A DNA stretch of 64,000 nucleotides, from the NCBI GenBank assembly GCA_917880885.1, contig OU862908.1, positions 51,667,819-51,731,818 of the forward strand, given 5' to 3'. The notes under the pieces were generated by a model that was not told where the DNA came from, did no database searches, and worked only from the letters and a program-made list of their open reading frames with translations. The stretch is from Limnephilus marmoratus. Lineage: Eukaryota; Arthropoda; Insecta; Trichoptera; Limnephilidae. Shown one piece after another: positions 1-10,515 of the stretch; position 1 is the stretch's first letter; each line of letters opens with the position of its first letter. The position numbers were made by a program, and so were the translations under genes.

Positions 1-1097
1 TGGTCCAACCCGATACAGTCCTGTAGTCCGATCCCACCGTTCGGGGAGAAATACTCATTTATCAAGAAGGGATAATAATTCGGGAATCTTGTTTCTGCTA
101 TCTGGTGGCTACAGTCTCGCGGCAAAGAATAAACGTGCCTTAAGTGGGAAACTTTTAATTGGCGGCTACAAGAAAAATCGTGTAATCTAGTTTCAATTTT
201 GATGAGGGTGTCACATATCAAATGGTGGGGGATCGACAACAACATAAACGTTAAATGCAAGGAAGAAATATTACATTATTAATATCTCTAATGGTGCCAT
301 GACAAAATAAAGAATTGAAGAACAGAACAAAAATCAAACAACAAACCCAACCTTTTACATTTAGATTGACAATTAGATTCGTATAAATACGTCATCTCAA
401 TGTGGTTTAACCACAGTTTGAAAATGGTCTTGTAAACCGAAACAGCTGTAACAAAAATACTTACTTACTAAAATACTGTAGAATTTAAAAAAATATTGCA
501 GAACTTAATGAGTTCTACGGAATAAACACAAAAACAATTAATAAACCAAACCCGTTCTACGACTTTATTTTGTCACTGTACAGTTTTATTGGGTTACCTA
601 ATTTAACGTACCTATTTAAATTTCATGATTCCTATTTAAGTCACTCTTATAATTATGTAGGAATTGATAAAATACTTGAAAATCTTTTTCAGAGAGGTCT
701 GCCTCTTCTTTTTCTGGGATCTGTCCCAGAATAAAAAAAAATCTTTATCAGGGTTGCGGTCGTGTTGAATATAGTTTTTAGATGTTCCACGAAAATAAAA
801 ATATTAAACGCTTTTTCGCGAAAACTTGAAAAAACAAACTTCCACCCGTAATAGAAATTTCTACACAGCTTTTTCTGTGCAAAAAGAAGTTCAAAATTAA
901 ATAAAATAATGCAAAAAAAAAAAAAAAAATTTGATTTGGAAAATTGCCAGAATCGGAATAAAAGCCTTTGCTAGCAAAAATAATCTGTGCAGTCAGACTA
1001 CCGACGATTCTTTTAATTCATGAATTCGGGTTTAAAATGAATATAATACGAATGGGTATATTTTAATTATATTATAGACGAGTGCTTATAAAATTTG
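1..1097. other. AT-rich non-coding sequence, nothing recognised
   Basis: There is no credible exon, RNA gene or repeat boundary here. It contains a short A-tract near 911-929. It is presumably intron or flank of the Pde11-like gene. Confidence 0.5.
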
Positions 1098-1400
1098 CAT
1101 GTATTTATTTATTTACGCTCTTAGGGTTTTTACATAAAACAAGTAGTAGTAAATTACATTAGTGCATTAGAATTAACATAATAATTTTTTTTCAAGCCAC
1201 ATGGAATAAAATAAAAATAAGATAGGAACAAAATGATTCAATGTAATTCTCAAAGGTACAATAAAGGGGGGGGGGCGGGGGTTAGGAGTCTCAAACCCAC
1301 CTCTGTCGGCCTCAGTAAGGTTTGAAAAAAAGACAACAGTAATCGTAGATTACATTCCTACAAAATAGAACAATATTATTTATACCATCTCTTTTATTGA
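1098..1400 (-). mobile_element. Probable LINE 3' end fragment
   Basis: On the minus strand this fragment ends in a TGTAAAAA..GCGT hairpin followed by an AAATAAATA tail. The same 3' terminus is seen at 28456, 32231, 56140 and 61396. No coding remnant is visible, and only the terminal 30-40 bases are a firm match. Confidence 0.4.
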
Positions 1401-1475
1401 AGCATTGTAAATAATACTATATCTACGCCCTTGCCCATATTTATGAACAACATTAAAGGTTAGGTAACGTAAAAA

Positions 1476-2337
1476 TCCATATATATATATACATAAATCT
1501 CGAGTCACGGTGTATGTGGTCGCACTCCTCCGAAACGACTAGACCGATTTTTATGTATTTTTTTTCACATGAATATCGCACAAGAGTCCCAACTGCTCCC
1601 GTCTGGAGCCAGTGGACTATGGCATCCCCAATTGGGGTATGTTGTGAGGCTGAAGGCAGTAGGGAGGAGAAGGAGATAGGAAGAGGAAGTACCCGGCTAT
1701 TCAGATCTGGTCACCAACACAGATAAAGCCAATTCAAGCAACGTTGCAATTCAGAATGGTGGTCTTACACCAGGGCGATACTGAGAGTCTTCCACTCTGG
1801 AACGTGCCGCAAATATACTACACATTATTTTAAGTGAATAAAATGTGAAATAACACCAATTAATCAAATAAAATTTAATTGCCATGCCGGGATTCGATCC
1901 CGCGACCTTCGGAGTGCTAGTCAAGAGCCTTTCCGCTGGACTATGCCGGCCGTCAAATGTATATTTTAGTGTATATTTGGTAGGTATGAGAATAGGTCGT
2001 AAAGTGTATTTCATACCGCTAGGTGATTAGTTTTCTATCCAGAAAATGTTTTCTATTATTTTGAAAAATATTTTTGCATACTTTTTTTACCCATAACCCC
2101 AAATTTTCACCCTCCTAACCCCCCCCCCCCCCTTTAAATTTTTTAATGGCGACCCTCCCGTTTTTAATCGCGATTGTATATTTGTATGAACAAATTTAAC
2201 CGTCGTTCGCATTTCAAACATAACGAAATTATTTATGTTGTTGAATGACAAATGGCGCTACGTCCGCCTCATAGAACTTTCATCTACACATATATATATA
2301 GTTTATATGGTAGAACAACGTTTGCCGGGTCGGCTAG
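1476..2337 (+). mobile_element. Non-autonomous Helitron with a SINE inside
   Basis: The 5' end is TC followed by an AT-rich run and the CGAGTCACGGTGT motif. The 3' end is TTGCCGGGTCGGCTAG. The same two ends occur in the Helitron at 60533, which is why I join them. The base before TC is A; the base after CTAG is A rather than the usual T. A tRNA-derived SINE (1557-1954) and a C-tract (about 2119-2132) lie inside. There is no Rep/helicase coding. Confidence 0.65.
1557..1954 (-). mobile_element. tRNA-derived SINE, family S1
   Basis: On the minus strand the head (about 1954-1885) is tRNA-like, with a B-box-like GGATCGAATCCC and a D-arm-like stretch. The body contains TACCCCAATTGGGGATGCC. The 3' end runs into T on the plus strand (an A tail). 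It is very similar to 14251-14678 and to partial copies at 47722-48060. It lies inside the Helitron at 1476, so it moved there later or was carried by it. Confidence 0.75.
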
Positions 2338-2655
2338 AAACGAACAAAAATAATGGTTTGTGGGTAATTGAACAGTAGCTTTTAACACAGCTCGTTTTAA
2401 TTAGCTAATATCTCACCAGCTTGAAGTTTGAACGGGGTGTTGATTAGGTTCGTTATACAATAGATATATTGTAGTAACAATGTTTGCATGCGAATAATGC
2501 CCTATTGTTATTTATGTTTGGACCCTCAGACAACAACAGACATCATTAGATATTGCATTATTATCGTATACAATGAAAGATGTAAAATATATGTGCAAAA
2601 TTGCTACCACACCAATGCAATATTGGCATGGTAGTTATTTTAATAATATAGACCT
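2338..2655. other. Unannotated gap
   Basis: AT-rich sequence with no gene or repeat that I recognise. Confidence 0.5.
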
Positions 2656-3066
2656 AAAACTGAGAATACTCCTCGTCAAGACCTATGTATGGAGTATCTT
2701 GATGTGCCTATCCGAAAGAGATAAACGGAGACACTAGAGGCTTTTGAGATGTGGTCCTATAGAAGACTATTAGGAATTTCCTGGAGAGACCACATTACAA
2801 ATGAGGAGGTTCTCCAAAGAATCGAAGGAGGAAGGCACCTGCTCAGGACCTTGTCCGAAAGGCGTGCAAGATGGATCGGCCATGTAATACGACAAGAAGG
2901 CCGAGGGGACAAACTCTAGGGGACGCCCACGCCGAGAGTACCTGGAGGACCTGCTGGTGGACGTGCGCTGCTCATCATATGCAGACTTCAAAAGAGCCGC
3001 ACAAGACAGGGAAGAATGGAAGAGAAGTATAGAGGAAATTGCTGCAAACCAATCCAAGGATTGAAA
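2656..3066 (+). pseudogene. Non-LTR retrotransposon RT C-terminal fragment, broken
   Basis: This is the C-terminal tail of an endonuclease/reverse-transcriptase LINE protein. In shifting frames I read KTYVWSIL, a stretch matching LEAFEMWSYRRLLGISW, RRARWIGHV, GRPRREYLEDLLVD and FKRAAQDREEWKR. The copy at 59115-59575 is almost the same but keeps about 18 and 30 bases that are missing here, including the part encoding YGCETW. Frameshifts and stops make it inactive. Confidence 0.8.
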
Positions 3067-3389
3067 ACAGATAGAGAGAGAGTTATTTTAATAGCAATCA
3101 AGACCTCCGTTAAAATTGCTTACATGTAACCTACGTGTTTGAGCGTAATACTTGCTTTGGCTTTGCTTGGTAGAATATCTCATATTTTATTATACCTACA
3201 TGTTTTGTTGCTCTGTCAAAAGAGGTGAAGTCAAATTTTGACTTGTTGTTGTTGCATTTGGTAACACAAAGAATAAGGCAACGATCTTTTCCAAAACTTG
3301 GAGGGATTTAATATGGATAGATTTCGTGATTCCGGCTGAGTAATAAGAAAATCTGATTTGGGGATGATGTGTGGAAAGTCTTTTCAGAA
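3067..3389. other. Unannotated gap
   Basis: No gene is seen. Short minus-strand open frames here have no recognisable domain. Confidence 0.45.
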
Positions 3390-3731
3390 AAGGAAGAAGA
3401 TGAAAAACTGGGAAGGAAAAGGTTTGCGGGGTGAGTAGGAATCTGGAGGTCAGTGTGTCCAGGAGTAACGGACGTATGAATCCAACTCTCCCACTGGGGT
3501 GCAAAGCGATGTTCCGAGAGAGTCCAGATCAAAAGGTCTCTCTCAACCAGTCTCTCCCGATCCAGCATGCCACGCAGTTAGTGGGCAGATGCATCCGCTG
3601 CCTAGACCCGGAAAAACTTCACCCCTTGCTAAGTCACCAAACGTAGCGAAGCACTTGGGTTGAACGGTGGCAAAGGTGTTGATTGTCCATTAAATAGTTC
3701 GGCGGTACCCATACCCGCCTCCCAAATTGAA
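3390..3731 (+). repeat. Dispersed repeat S2 (SINE-like), copy 1
   Basis: This is one of five copies of a family. It shares GTGAGTAGGAATCTGG, CACCAAACGTAGCGAA, a GGCAAAGGTGTTG stretch and the end CGCCTCCCAAATTGAA with 50840-51167. No A/B boxes were found, so SINE-like is a size and copy-number judgement. Confidence 0.7.
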
Positions 3732-4200
3732 GTATGGATATTGTACATAAACTATATATTACGTATAAACCAAACATTGTATATAAACTAGATATTATAT
3801 ATAAACTAGATATTGCAATAATAAAAAACTATAACTTTTAAAGAGCAAATATAAAAATGCATATAATCCGATATCTAGCCGCCAACTAAGCATAGCAGTG
3901 TTTAATTTGTTACTAAAGAGTGTTGATATATTACGTTGTTGAGTATGACACGGGATAATGGAGCAAGTCACTAGTTGTGAAGTAGGTTAGTGCCGCGTTT
4001 CAGAGTTTCCAACTCTCAAATAATCCACCCCCGCGGGGTGAGAGAGTTGCAGCTGCACTGGCGGAATATTACAGCGATGATACGACATGTGCAAATTGTT
4101 AAATTCAACTAACTCACAAGATAGATAAAGTAAATATATCTCAAGAACAAGACACAGGAAGAACATTAACAATTTGAGAGACGGGTATGGCCAATACCCC
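3732..4200. other. Unannotated gap with short repeats
   Basis: The only local structure is short AT-rich direct repeats of the type TATATAAACTAGATATT at 3779-3830. There is no supported gene. Confidence 0.45.
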
Positions 4201-4520
4201 ACAGTCACCCCAAGTGTTTCGATACGTTTGATGACTTATTAGGGGTGCCCGGGTTCATGGGGTGAGGTGTGTCTAGTTTGTATCTAGGTTTTGGCAGCGG
4301 ATTTGATTTCTCCAGTCCGACTCTCTCGACCCATCGCCTTGCACCGCAGTGGGAGGAATAGATTAACACAATAACCCCCAAATTCCTACCCACTCCTCAC
4401 ACCTTTTTCCTTGAACTTGCTCTCCTTCCTTTCCCCAAAAAGACTACCCACACAGCATCCTCAAAGAAGATATAGGCCCCGCGGGAAATTGTTTTCCTCA
4501 GGGACTCCTGTGTGGAGCTA
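4201..4520 (-). repeat. Dispersed repeat S2, copy 2
   Basis: The minus-strand copy runs from the CTCCACACAGGAG start (about 4519) through GGGTAGGAATTTGGG to a CACTTGGGGTGAC end near 4202. It lacks the terminal CTCCCAAATTGAA segment of the other copies. Confidence 0.65.
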
Positions 4521-5043
4521 TTGTAAAACAACAACAACTGTAATGTCAAGATTTCGTAAAATGTAATTTTTTTTAGTATTTAAGTCGTAATACAGATTGA
4601 ATCAATCAGAAAATCTATTAACTAATAGACTGTTATTACTATTTAAAAACAAATCTTACGTATGGAAAATGTCAAAAGACATATCCTTTCTGTTTTATTT
4701 ATAAAAAAATTAAAAATTTTAAATAAAAATATTTTTGTACAATATTTTATTAAGTGGAAAACTGAAAAAAACTTATTTTTACTTCCGAATAATCTGGCAT
4801 TAAAAAATTGGCACGACTAAATTTTGAATTAACTCTTTACAATATATCACATATACCTACACAATACAACGCATTACCAGGTGACCTAAAACTTCCAGCA
4901 ACAAACAAAAAAACATTAGCAAAAGCTCTTAAATGATTTTCTCAGCAGCTTTATTAACCAGTGAGATAATCCTTTTTTGGAACTCTCCAACTTTTGTATA
5001 TTTTTCTAAATGTTTATTTTTCTAAATAATCTTCAAAAAACGG
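4521..5043. other. Unannotated gap
   Basis: AT-rich sequence; nothing recognised. Confidence 0.5.
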
Positions 5044-5235
5044 GACCGGTCAGTGGCTGAGTTGGCATTGCTTTTGGGTACCACCCATGCGTCCCGTGTT
5101 CGATTCCTTGGCTGGCTAAGTCTTCCATCACGACTCAAGGAACATTTTCGGCTTACTGTGGTGGTAGTAGGTTTTCAAATATTGATGGGTCATTCGTAAC
5201 CCGAGAATGTTTGTCTTTCTTTAAAAAAAAAAAAC
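5044..5235 (+). mobile_element. tRNA-derived SINE, family S3, copy 1
   Basis: The head GACCGGTCAGTGGCTGAGTT contains an A-box-like TGGCTGAGTTGG. About 40 bases later the B-box-like GTTCGATTCC follows. The body has CTGTGGTGGTAGTAGG and TTCGTAACCCG, and it ends TTTGTCTTTCTTT plus an A-run. Other copies are at 13939, 18368, 19541 (minus) and 34018. Confidence 0.85.
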
Positions 5236-6480
5236 TATGTCAAGTTATCTAGTCTGTTTTAAAATCTATGTACAGTGAATTACTATGTACTCTTCATTAA
5301 ATTCCCCTTGAAATTTTCATTCTTGCGTAAAAACATTTTTCTTTGAACTGTATAGTGTTGTCGATTTTGTTAAACTCATTGAGAATAATGTATTGCAAAA
5401 ATGTTATTGTTATAATTTTGTAATATATTATCACCAAATAAATAACAAAATATGACATGAATTTCCCTATCTGCACGTAAAACCAAATATGATTCAAAAG
5501 TCATTCATCTAGTGATGCAGTTTTAAACGCGATTCTCCAAGAAAATCTTCTATTTTCTCGAAATTTGCGACTAGAAATAGTCCCAAGATCTGCTTCGAAA
5601 TTAACGGCTGAACCAACTGCATATTTTTGACAGTAAAGTAGATAGCATCCGCTGATTGCTTCCAATACATTGAGCCCACACAAATAGTCTTCTGGGGATT
5701 AACTCCAATTTTCCCACAAAGCGAGGGAATGAAGACAAAGGAGGAAGCAAGCGGAAGATAGAATTTGGCCGGAAGAGTTACATGAAGAAATTACACGGCG
5801 CGGCGCGTGAAATCCACTGTACATGGAGAGAATTACACCTACTTAAATTACACCTACCTACTGGAATTACTTACCTACCTAAAAAAAAGATTAAATATAA
5901 ATTTCATGGCATTGAATCAAAATCAAATTATTTTGTTTACAACATAACGGTACTATTAGATACAAAATCCTAAGTATTTCGCGAACAACGATCTCCTAAA
6001 TCACGATGAGTAGTATATTCAAAAACGGTGCTATACAATTATTCATTATTAACATTAGGAGAGGGGTAAGAGATCGGAGGTAAGGGGTGAACTAAAGAAC
6101 AGGAAATCCTAGTGAGGAGGTCTGTGAAAAAAAAAAGAATCTATACTTATACTATACATTATACATACATGTACAAACTTTGCTATTGAAACTAATAATA
6201 AATAAATAAAGATTGATAAAGGGGTGGAAGGGGTTGGAGTGGGAACAGGTAAAGAAAAAATAAGAAATTTTTACTCCCAATATTATCATTTGAGACAACT
6301 AACTGCAAAGCAATACATATTTCACCGACATTTAGTTAAGCTGTTCCTTTAATATTTCACATTGTGAGAAAATAAAAGTTTCTTAGAATCTGTAATCCGA
6401 TTGAGATCAGAAGTATTTCCCACACCCATACAATCGGAGAGCAAGAGCAGGATTATCTTATAAATCCTACACGATGTAAA
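5236..6480. other. Unannotated gap
   Basis: There is no gene. Local direct repeats of an AATTACAC-type unit lie at about 5788-5875, around a GCGCGGCGCG stretch. Confidence 0.45.
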
Positions 6481-6960
6481 TAAAAAAAGATTTATTTTTA
6501 TTTTTTATTGGCAAAGCTGATTAAAAATACATATAAAGTTACATCAGTTACATAGTTACATAAGGTTTTAACAAAGATATAAAAAAATTGCCTTTCTTCA
6601 CCATAAAGAGACAATGCTCTTGTGTTTGGTGAGGGAGTTCTAGCTCAATTAGTAAATTAAAAGATCGTGTAAGTTAGTAATAACGGCTATTTAAGTAGGG
6701 TAAAAAATCATAATATAAATTAAAAAAAATCATTATAAATGAAAGAATCATGTAAGTTAGTAACAAAAATTATTGTAATAAGTAAGTAAAGGATATATAA
6801 GAAAGAACGCAAGATTTATACAATAGTAGACTTAGAGATATAGAAACTAAGAAATGAAAGACAAAGAAGGAATGAACGATTTATAAAATAGCAGACTTTA
6901 AGATATAAAGTAGACATATTTGGGACTTTTAATAATTCATATTTTGAAAGTACGTAATTT
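6481..6960 (-). mobile_element. LINE 3' region fragment
   Basis: On the minus strand this ends in an A-rich AAAATAAAAATAAATC tail. Positions 6590-6640 (CTTCACCATAAAGAG and TTGTGTTTGGTGAGGGA) match 55790-55840 beside the RT remnant at 55010. It is probably a 3' untranslated region shared by the same LINE group. Confidence 0.5.
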
Positions 6961-8688
6961 TTTTACGTATGTAAATAAAGGAAATGAAATAAAGAACAAA
7001 AAACTTATTTCGTCATGAACCAATTTCTTCGAATTGTCACAAGCTTAAGTAATCACATTTATAACAAAAGTATTCGTAATGCTCTCTTACTAAATAAACC
7101 ACAACTTTTCCCTTTTCTTTACAATGTCCAGGATGCGTACTCGTAAATACCGGACGCCTTATTCATTTCGGATATTTCGGCAGTGCTCAGTAAATGCCCG
7201 AGGTCTCGTGACGATACGTCAGACATTTACCACTCCCTTAAGATGAAGCTTTACGTGTAATCATATTTAGATACTATTTAGATTAATCTTTACTATGAAT
7301 CGGTTTACATTATGAACATCAAAAAATGTGCTACGGATAAATTGAAGCTTTTACCACCTTTTGTGTGTATTGGAATTACAATAAAATTATTACTTAAGTA
7401 ACAAAAAATATAAGCGTAAGCTACTAAAAAAAATGTTTTTTCATGACTTAACTGTGAAGCAATTAATATAAGAAACAATGTTTAAAAAATACCCAATAAT
7501 AGCTAAGACTTTTTGACGTGTTGTATGTTCTAACTTTTTTTCATTCTTATAAAATTAAGCATAAAATAAATAAAAACCACTTTGGTGCTCACTTGCCTCG
7601 TGCAAATACGACCCTCGATTTTAAACTTTGAAGGCGTGAGAATCGAAATATTTCTAGCGTTTATATTCCTCTTAATCAACGTTGTTTTAAAGTTCAAAGG
7701 TCGTGCATTGTTTTTAACGGAAAATGTAAATAAAATAAAAATATTCATGTATATTAAGATTGAATGCCTATTTTAACATGAATAGGTAACCAAAGCTCGA
7801 GCCCAACTCCGAATTTAAGGGAAAGGAGCGAAGCAACTGCAAGCTGCCTTCGCAAATGTATACGCAGCCTAAAGCTCCCAAGCGCCGAGCTATATCCAGA
7901 GATACATAGTATACATTGATTGGATAACAAGATTTGCCTCCTGAAATAAGTCTCCATCCAGACAAGATATACCTATATTTTGTATTTCATATTTTTGGAG
8001 TGAAATTTTATTAAAGTGACTGAATCTATGGAAGGAGAAATGTAATTTAAAAATTGAACTTCTAAGTAAATATATCCAGGGTAAACACTACCATGAATGT
8101 CAAAAGGAATAAATAACAGTAGCATTAAGCATTTTAGATAACAAATGATATTTATATTATTCAATTATTTTACAACTTCTTTGGTTTTTACTTTTGAAGG
8201 TTGAAATTTACGTCAAAGCTCGTCTCTTTGCAGAATATGTGGTTTGAGGTTATTATTTGTTTTATAACTTTAAAAGTTTAACATCGTAGTTAGGAGTACT
8301 TTTACATTAATATTGTGTTATATTAAATAAACATGAATCAACTTACGTGGAATTGCGCTTTGTGAAATTATTTTGTTTGTAAAATATTTCAGTATTTATA
8401 ATTTTATTTACATCAAACTATGAGATATAAGTATAAAATATTAAATACGACTAAGGAACCACAGCAAGAAAAGAGAAAATAGGTTTTAGGAGATGTATTG
8501 AGAATTAACTTCGATAATAATAAAAAACACACATAATTTTACAGTTAAACACTATATTTAATGCGAGCAAATAATAATATTTGGATACATAACCAAATAA
8601 GCTATTTTCTCTTTCGTGTCCGGGTTATGAAAACTTGGCAATATTTGAAAAAAATCTATAACCATAAATTGCTTGTGCAATGATAGAG
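6961..8688. other. Unannotated gap with one foldback-family fragment
   Basis: No gene is supported. Positions 7793-7845 (AAGGGAAAGGAGCGAAGCAA and flanks) resemble one arm of the palindrome at 54307-54473. The rest is AT-rich and unrecognised. Confidence 0.45.
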
Positions 8689-8784
8689 CAGGACTTCCCA
8701 ACCAGACAAGGCGTAGAGAAATGTCAGGGGGGGCGTAATAGGTAATGCATTTCAGAAAAAAAAATCTATTTAACGCGCAGGTAA

Positions 8785-8950
8785 GGGAACTTACCCATAC
8801 TACGTGACCAACTTTTTGCAATTTTTAACCCCCCCCCCCCCCCCCCCCGGTGACCAAAATCCTAAGCAACCCGCCGCTCATTTGTATGGAGCGTGACATT
8901 TTGAAGACCCCCCCCCCCCTAAACGTGTCACGTAGTATGGGTACGTTCCC
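8785..8950. mobile_element. Palindromic MITE, TAA target duplication, inside the hAT remnant
   Basis: The inverted ends GGGAACTTACCCATACTACG and CGTAGTATGGGTACGTTCCC are flanked on both sides by TAA (8782-8784 and 8951-8953). A 3-bp TWA duplication fits PIF/Harbinger-type MITEs. Two long C-tracts (8830-8848, 8909-8919) fill the centre. It interrupts the hAT element, so it is the younger insertion. Confidence 0.8.
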
Positions 8951-9136
8951 TAAATTAACTGTTCCGAATTGCCATCCAATCGCTACTAAACAAGTTTCAA
9001 ATATCAAAGCTTCAACTTTGGAAAAATTAGGTATCTGCTGAAATGTATTTCCTTTTTCGCGGCTATCCGAATCAATTAATAATAAAAAAAACTGGAAAAA
9101 GATTTAAAATCTGAAATAGAAACTCATTTATAAGCG

Positions 9137-9337
9137 TTGGAAAACGAATTTCCCCGATACTATCGAGATGTTTATTCCGAGTCACCAATATGGCACATGA
9201 CCAGAAACCGATTTGTTGTCGATGTCTTACAATTACCTGAAGAAGTTCAGGAAGAATTTCTAGAAATAAAGGCTGACTCGACCATGAAAGGCGACTTTCA
9301 TCTCTTGACGTTAGAGAAAATTTATTTGTACAGTTAA
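9137..9337 (+). pseudogene. hAT transposase C-terminal remnant (ZBED5/FAM200-like type)
   Basis: An open stretch of 66 residues reads ENEFPRYYRDVYSESPIW, then NRFVVDVLQLPEEVQEEFLE and ADSTMKGDFHLLTLEK. This resembles the region before the dimerisation segment of hAT transposases of the ZBED5/FAM200/SCAND3 type. There is no ATG at its start, and the rest of the protein is absent. It lies between the matched hAT ends at 8689 and 9582, which supports the assignment. Confidence 0.75.
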
Positions 9338-9582
9338 AAGAAAACTAATAAATGTAAATGTAAAAGTAATTAATGATTAAAAGTGTACCTACTCTTCTAT
9401 TAAAGATCCATAATAAATAAATATATTGTATCTGTATTGTACCTATTTGAAATTCAAATACATAATTTAGTTTATTTATAAAAAAATGTGTTTCTTATTT
9501 TTGTTGAAACTTAATTAAGGGGGCATGAAAATATTTTTTTTGGTTCGGGGAGGCTCGGCGAAATAAAGGTTGGGAAACCCTG

Positions 9583-10385
9583 TGATACAGGATTCAGCTA
9601 GCAGATGAATTGAACCCGCGATTGCGACACCTATGGGGGAACCAGACGCACTTGTAGACTCAGCCAAAGACCAGGATTTTATAAAACTTGAATAAAACTA
9701 CTTTGGGTTTAGATAGATAGTTGTACCCGAAAACCTCTAGAGAAGAATATTAGGGATACACATTTCCAAGCGAATGCAGTCTTTAAATTAAAACGAAGTA
9801 CGTAATTAATTTTAGAAAATTCATCAACAGAAAAAAGAGCAAGGTTGTTGTTGCTTGTCAATTTGATAATACAGACTGAACAATTGATAAGATTAGAATT
9901 GCTTGGTGGACGTCTGCGACAGGCCGAGGGCGGGGGCCAGGGCGGGGGCCAGGGCGGTGGCTGGGGCGGGTTGGGGTTTGAACAGCGGCTGATGGCTGAT
10001 GGGTCCCCGGGGGGCATCGTGCCGCGAGGTCATTAAACCCGAGAAAATCAAGCCCAGCCACAGCCACACACATTAAGGTTTGGAGAAATTCCAAAACTAA
10101 ATGGAAATTTTCCCACGAATTCAAGGTCCTGATACGAGTTTATTTTAAGGGAATCGCCGATTTAGACACGTACGCCTGATTTATTCTATTTATTTATTTA
10201 CGTCGTAAATGATTCCTGCCAAAGCAATCCTTGTATTAATAAATCAATGAAGTGTTTTAAGATTCACTGTAACACCTTGTAACGATTTTTTGTCATTTTA
10301 AACAATTTTAAAACACGGAACATACAAAAGCGTTTAAAAATGCAGTATAATTTTTATTGACAGATTATATCAATGGTTTAATTTT
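9583..10385. other. Gap containing a G-rich island (9905-10035)
   Basis: The plus strand at about 9926-9976 has repeated GGGCGGGGGCCA units and neighbouring G-runs that could form a G-quadruplex. The minus-strand translation is Pro-rich and does not match a Pde11 exon. It might be an exon of an unrecognised gene, but no splice sites convinced me. Confidence 0.4.
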
Positions 10386-10515
10386 AGATTTTCACGGCCA
10401 AAAGTATTATAGTGATTTATTTTTGGGGTATTATGCCATGTTCCGTTACCTCCTTCTTTAGCCAACTTGTAGGACAGCGTTACAGGGTTCATCGTCAGGG
10501 CAGATGTGTGATCCA
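10386..10515 (+). repeat. Foldback family F1, half copy
   Basis: It begins AGATTTTCACGGCCAAAAGT and continues GGGGTATTATGCCATG, TAGCCAAC and GGACAGCGTTACAG. This is one arm plus the centre of the F1 palindrome seen complete at 59971. Confidence 0.7.

Larger units (their letters stand above)
8689..9582. mobile_element. hAT element remnant with 8-bp TSD
   Basis: The ends are CAGGACTTCCCAACC (8689-8703) and GGTTGGGAAACCCTG (9568-9582), inverted with 2 mismatches in 15. They are flanked by TGATAGAG and TGATACAG, an 8-bp duplication with one change. hAT elements make 8-bp duplications and have CAG-type ends. A transposase remnant lies at 9137-9337 and a younger MITE at 8785-8950. Confidence 0.85.

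Noticed and set aside
9709..10124. Proline-rich frames over the 9.9-kb GC island as a Pde11 exon
   Set aside because: The peptide does not match the segment expected after GAF-A exon C, and no acceptor/donor pair of the right phase is present.
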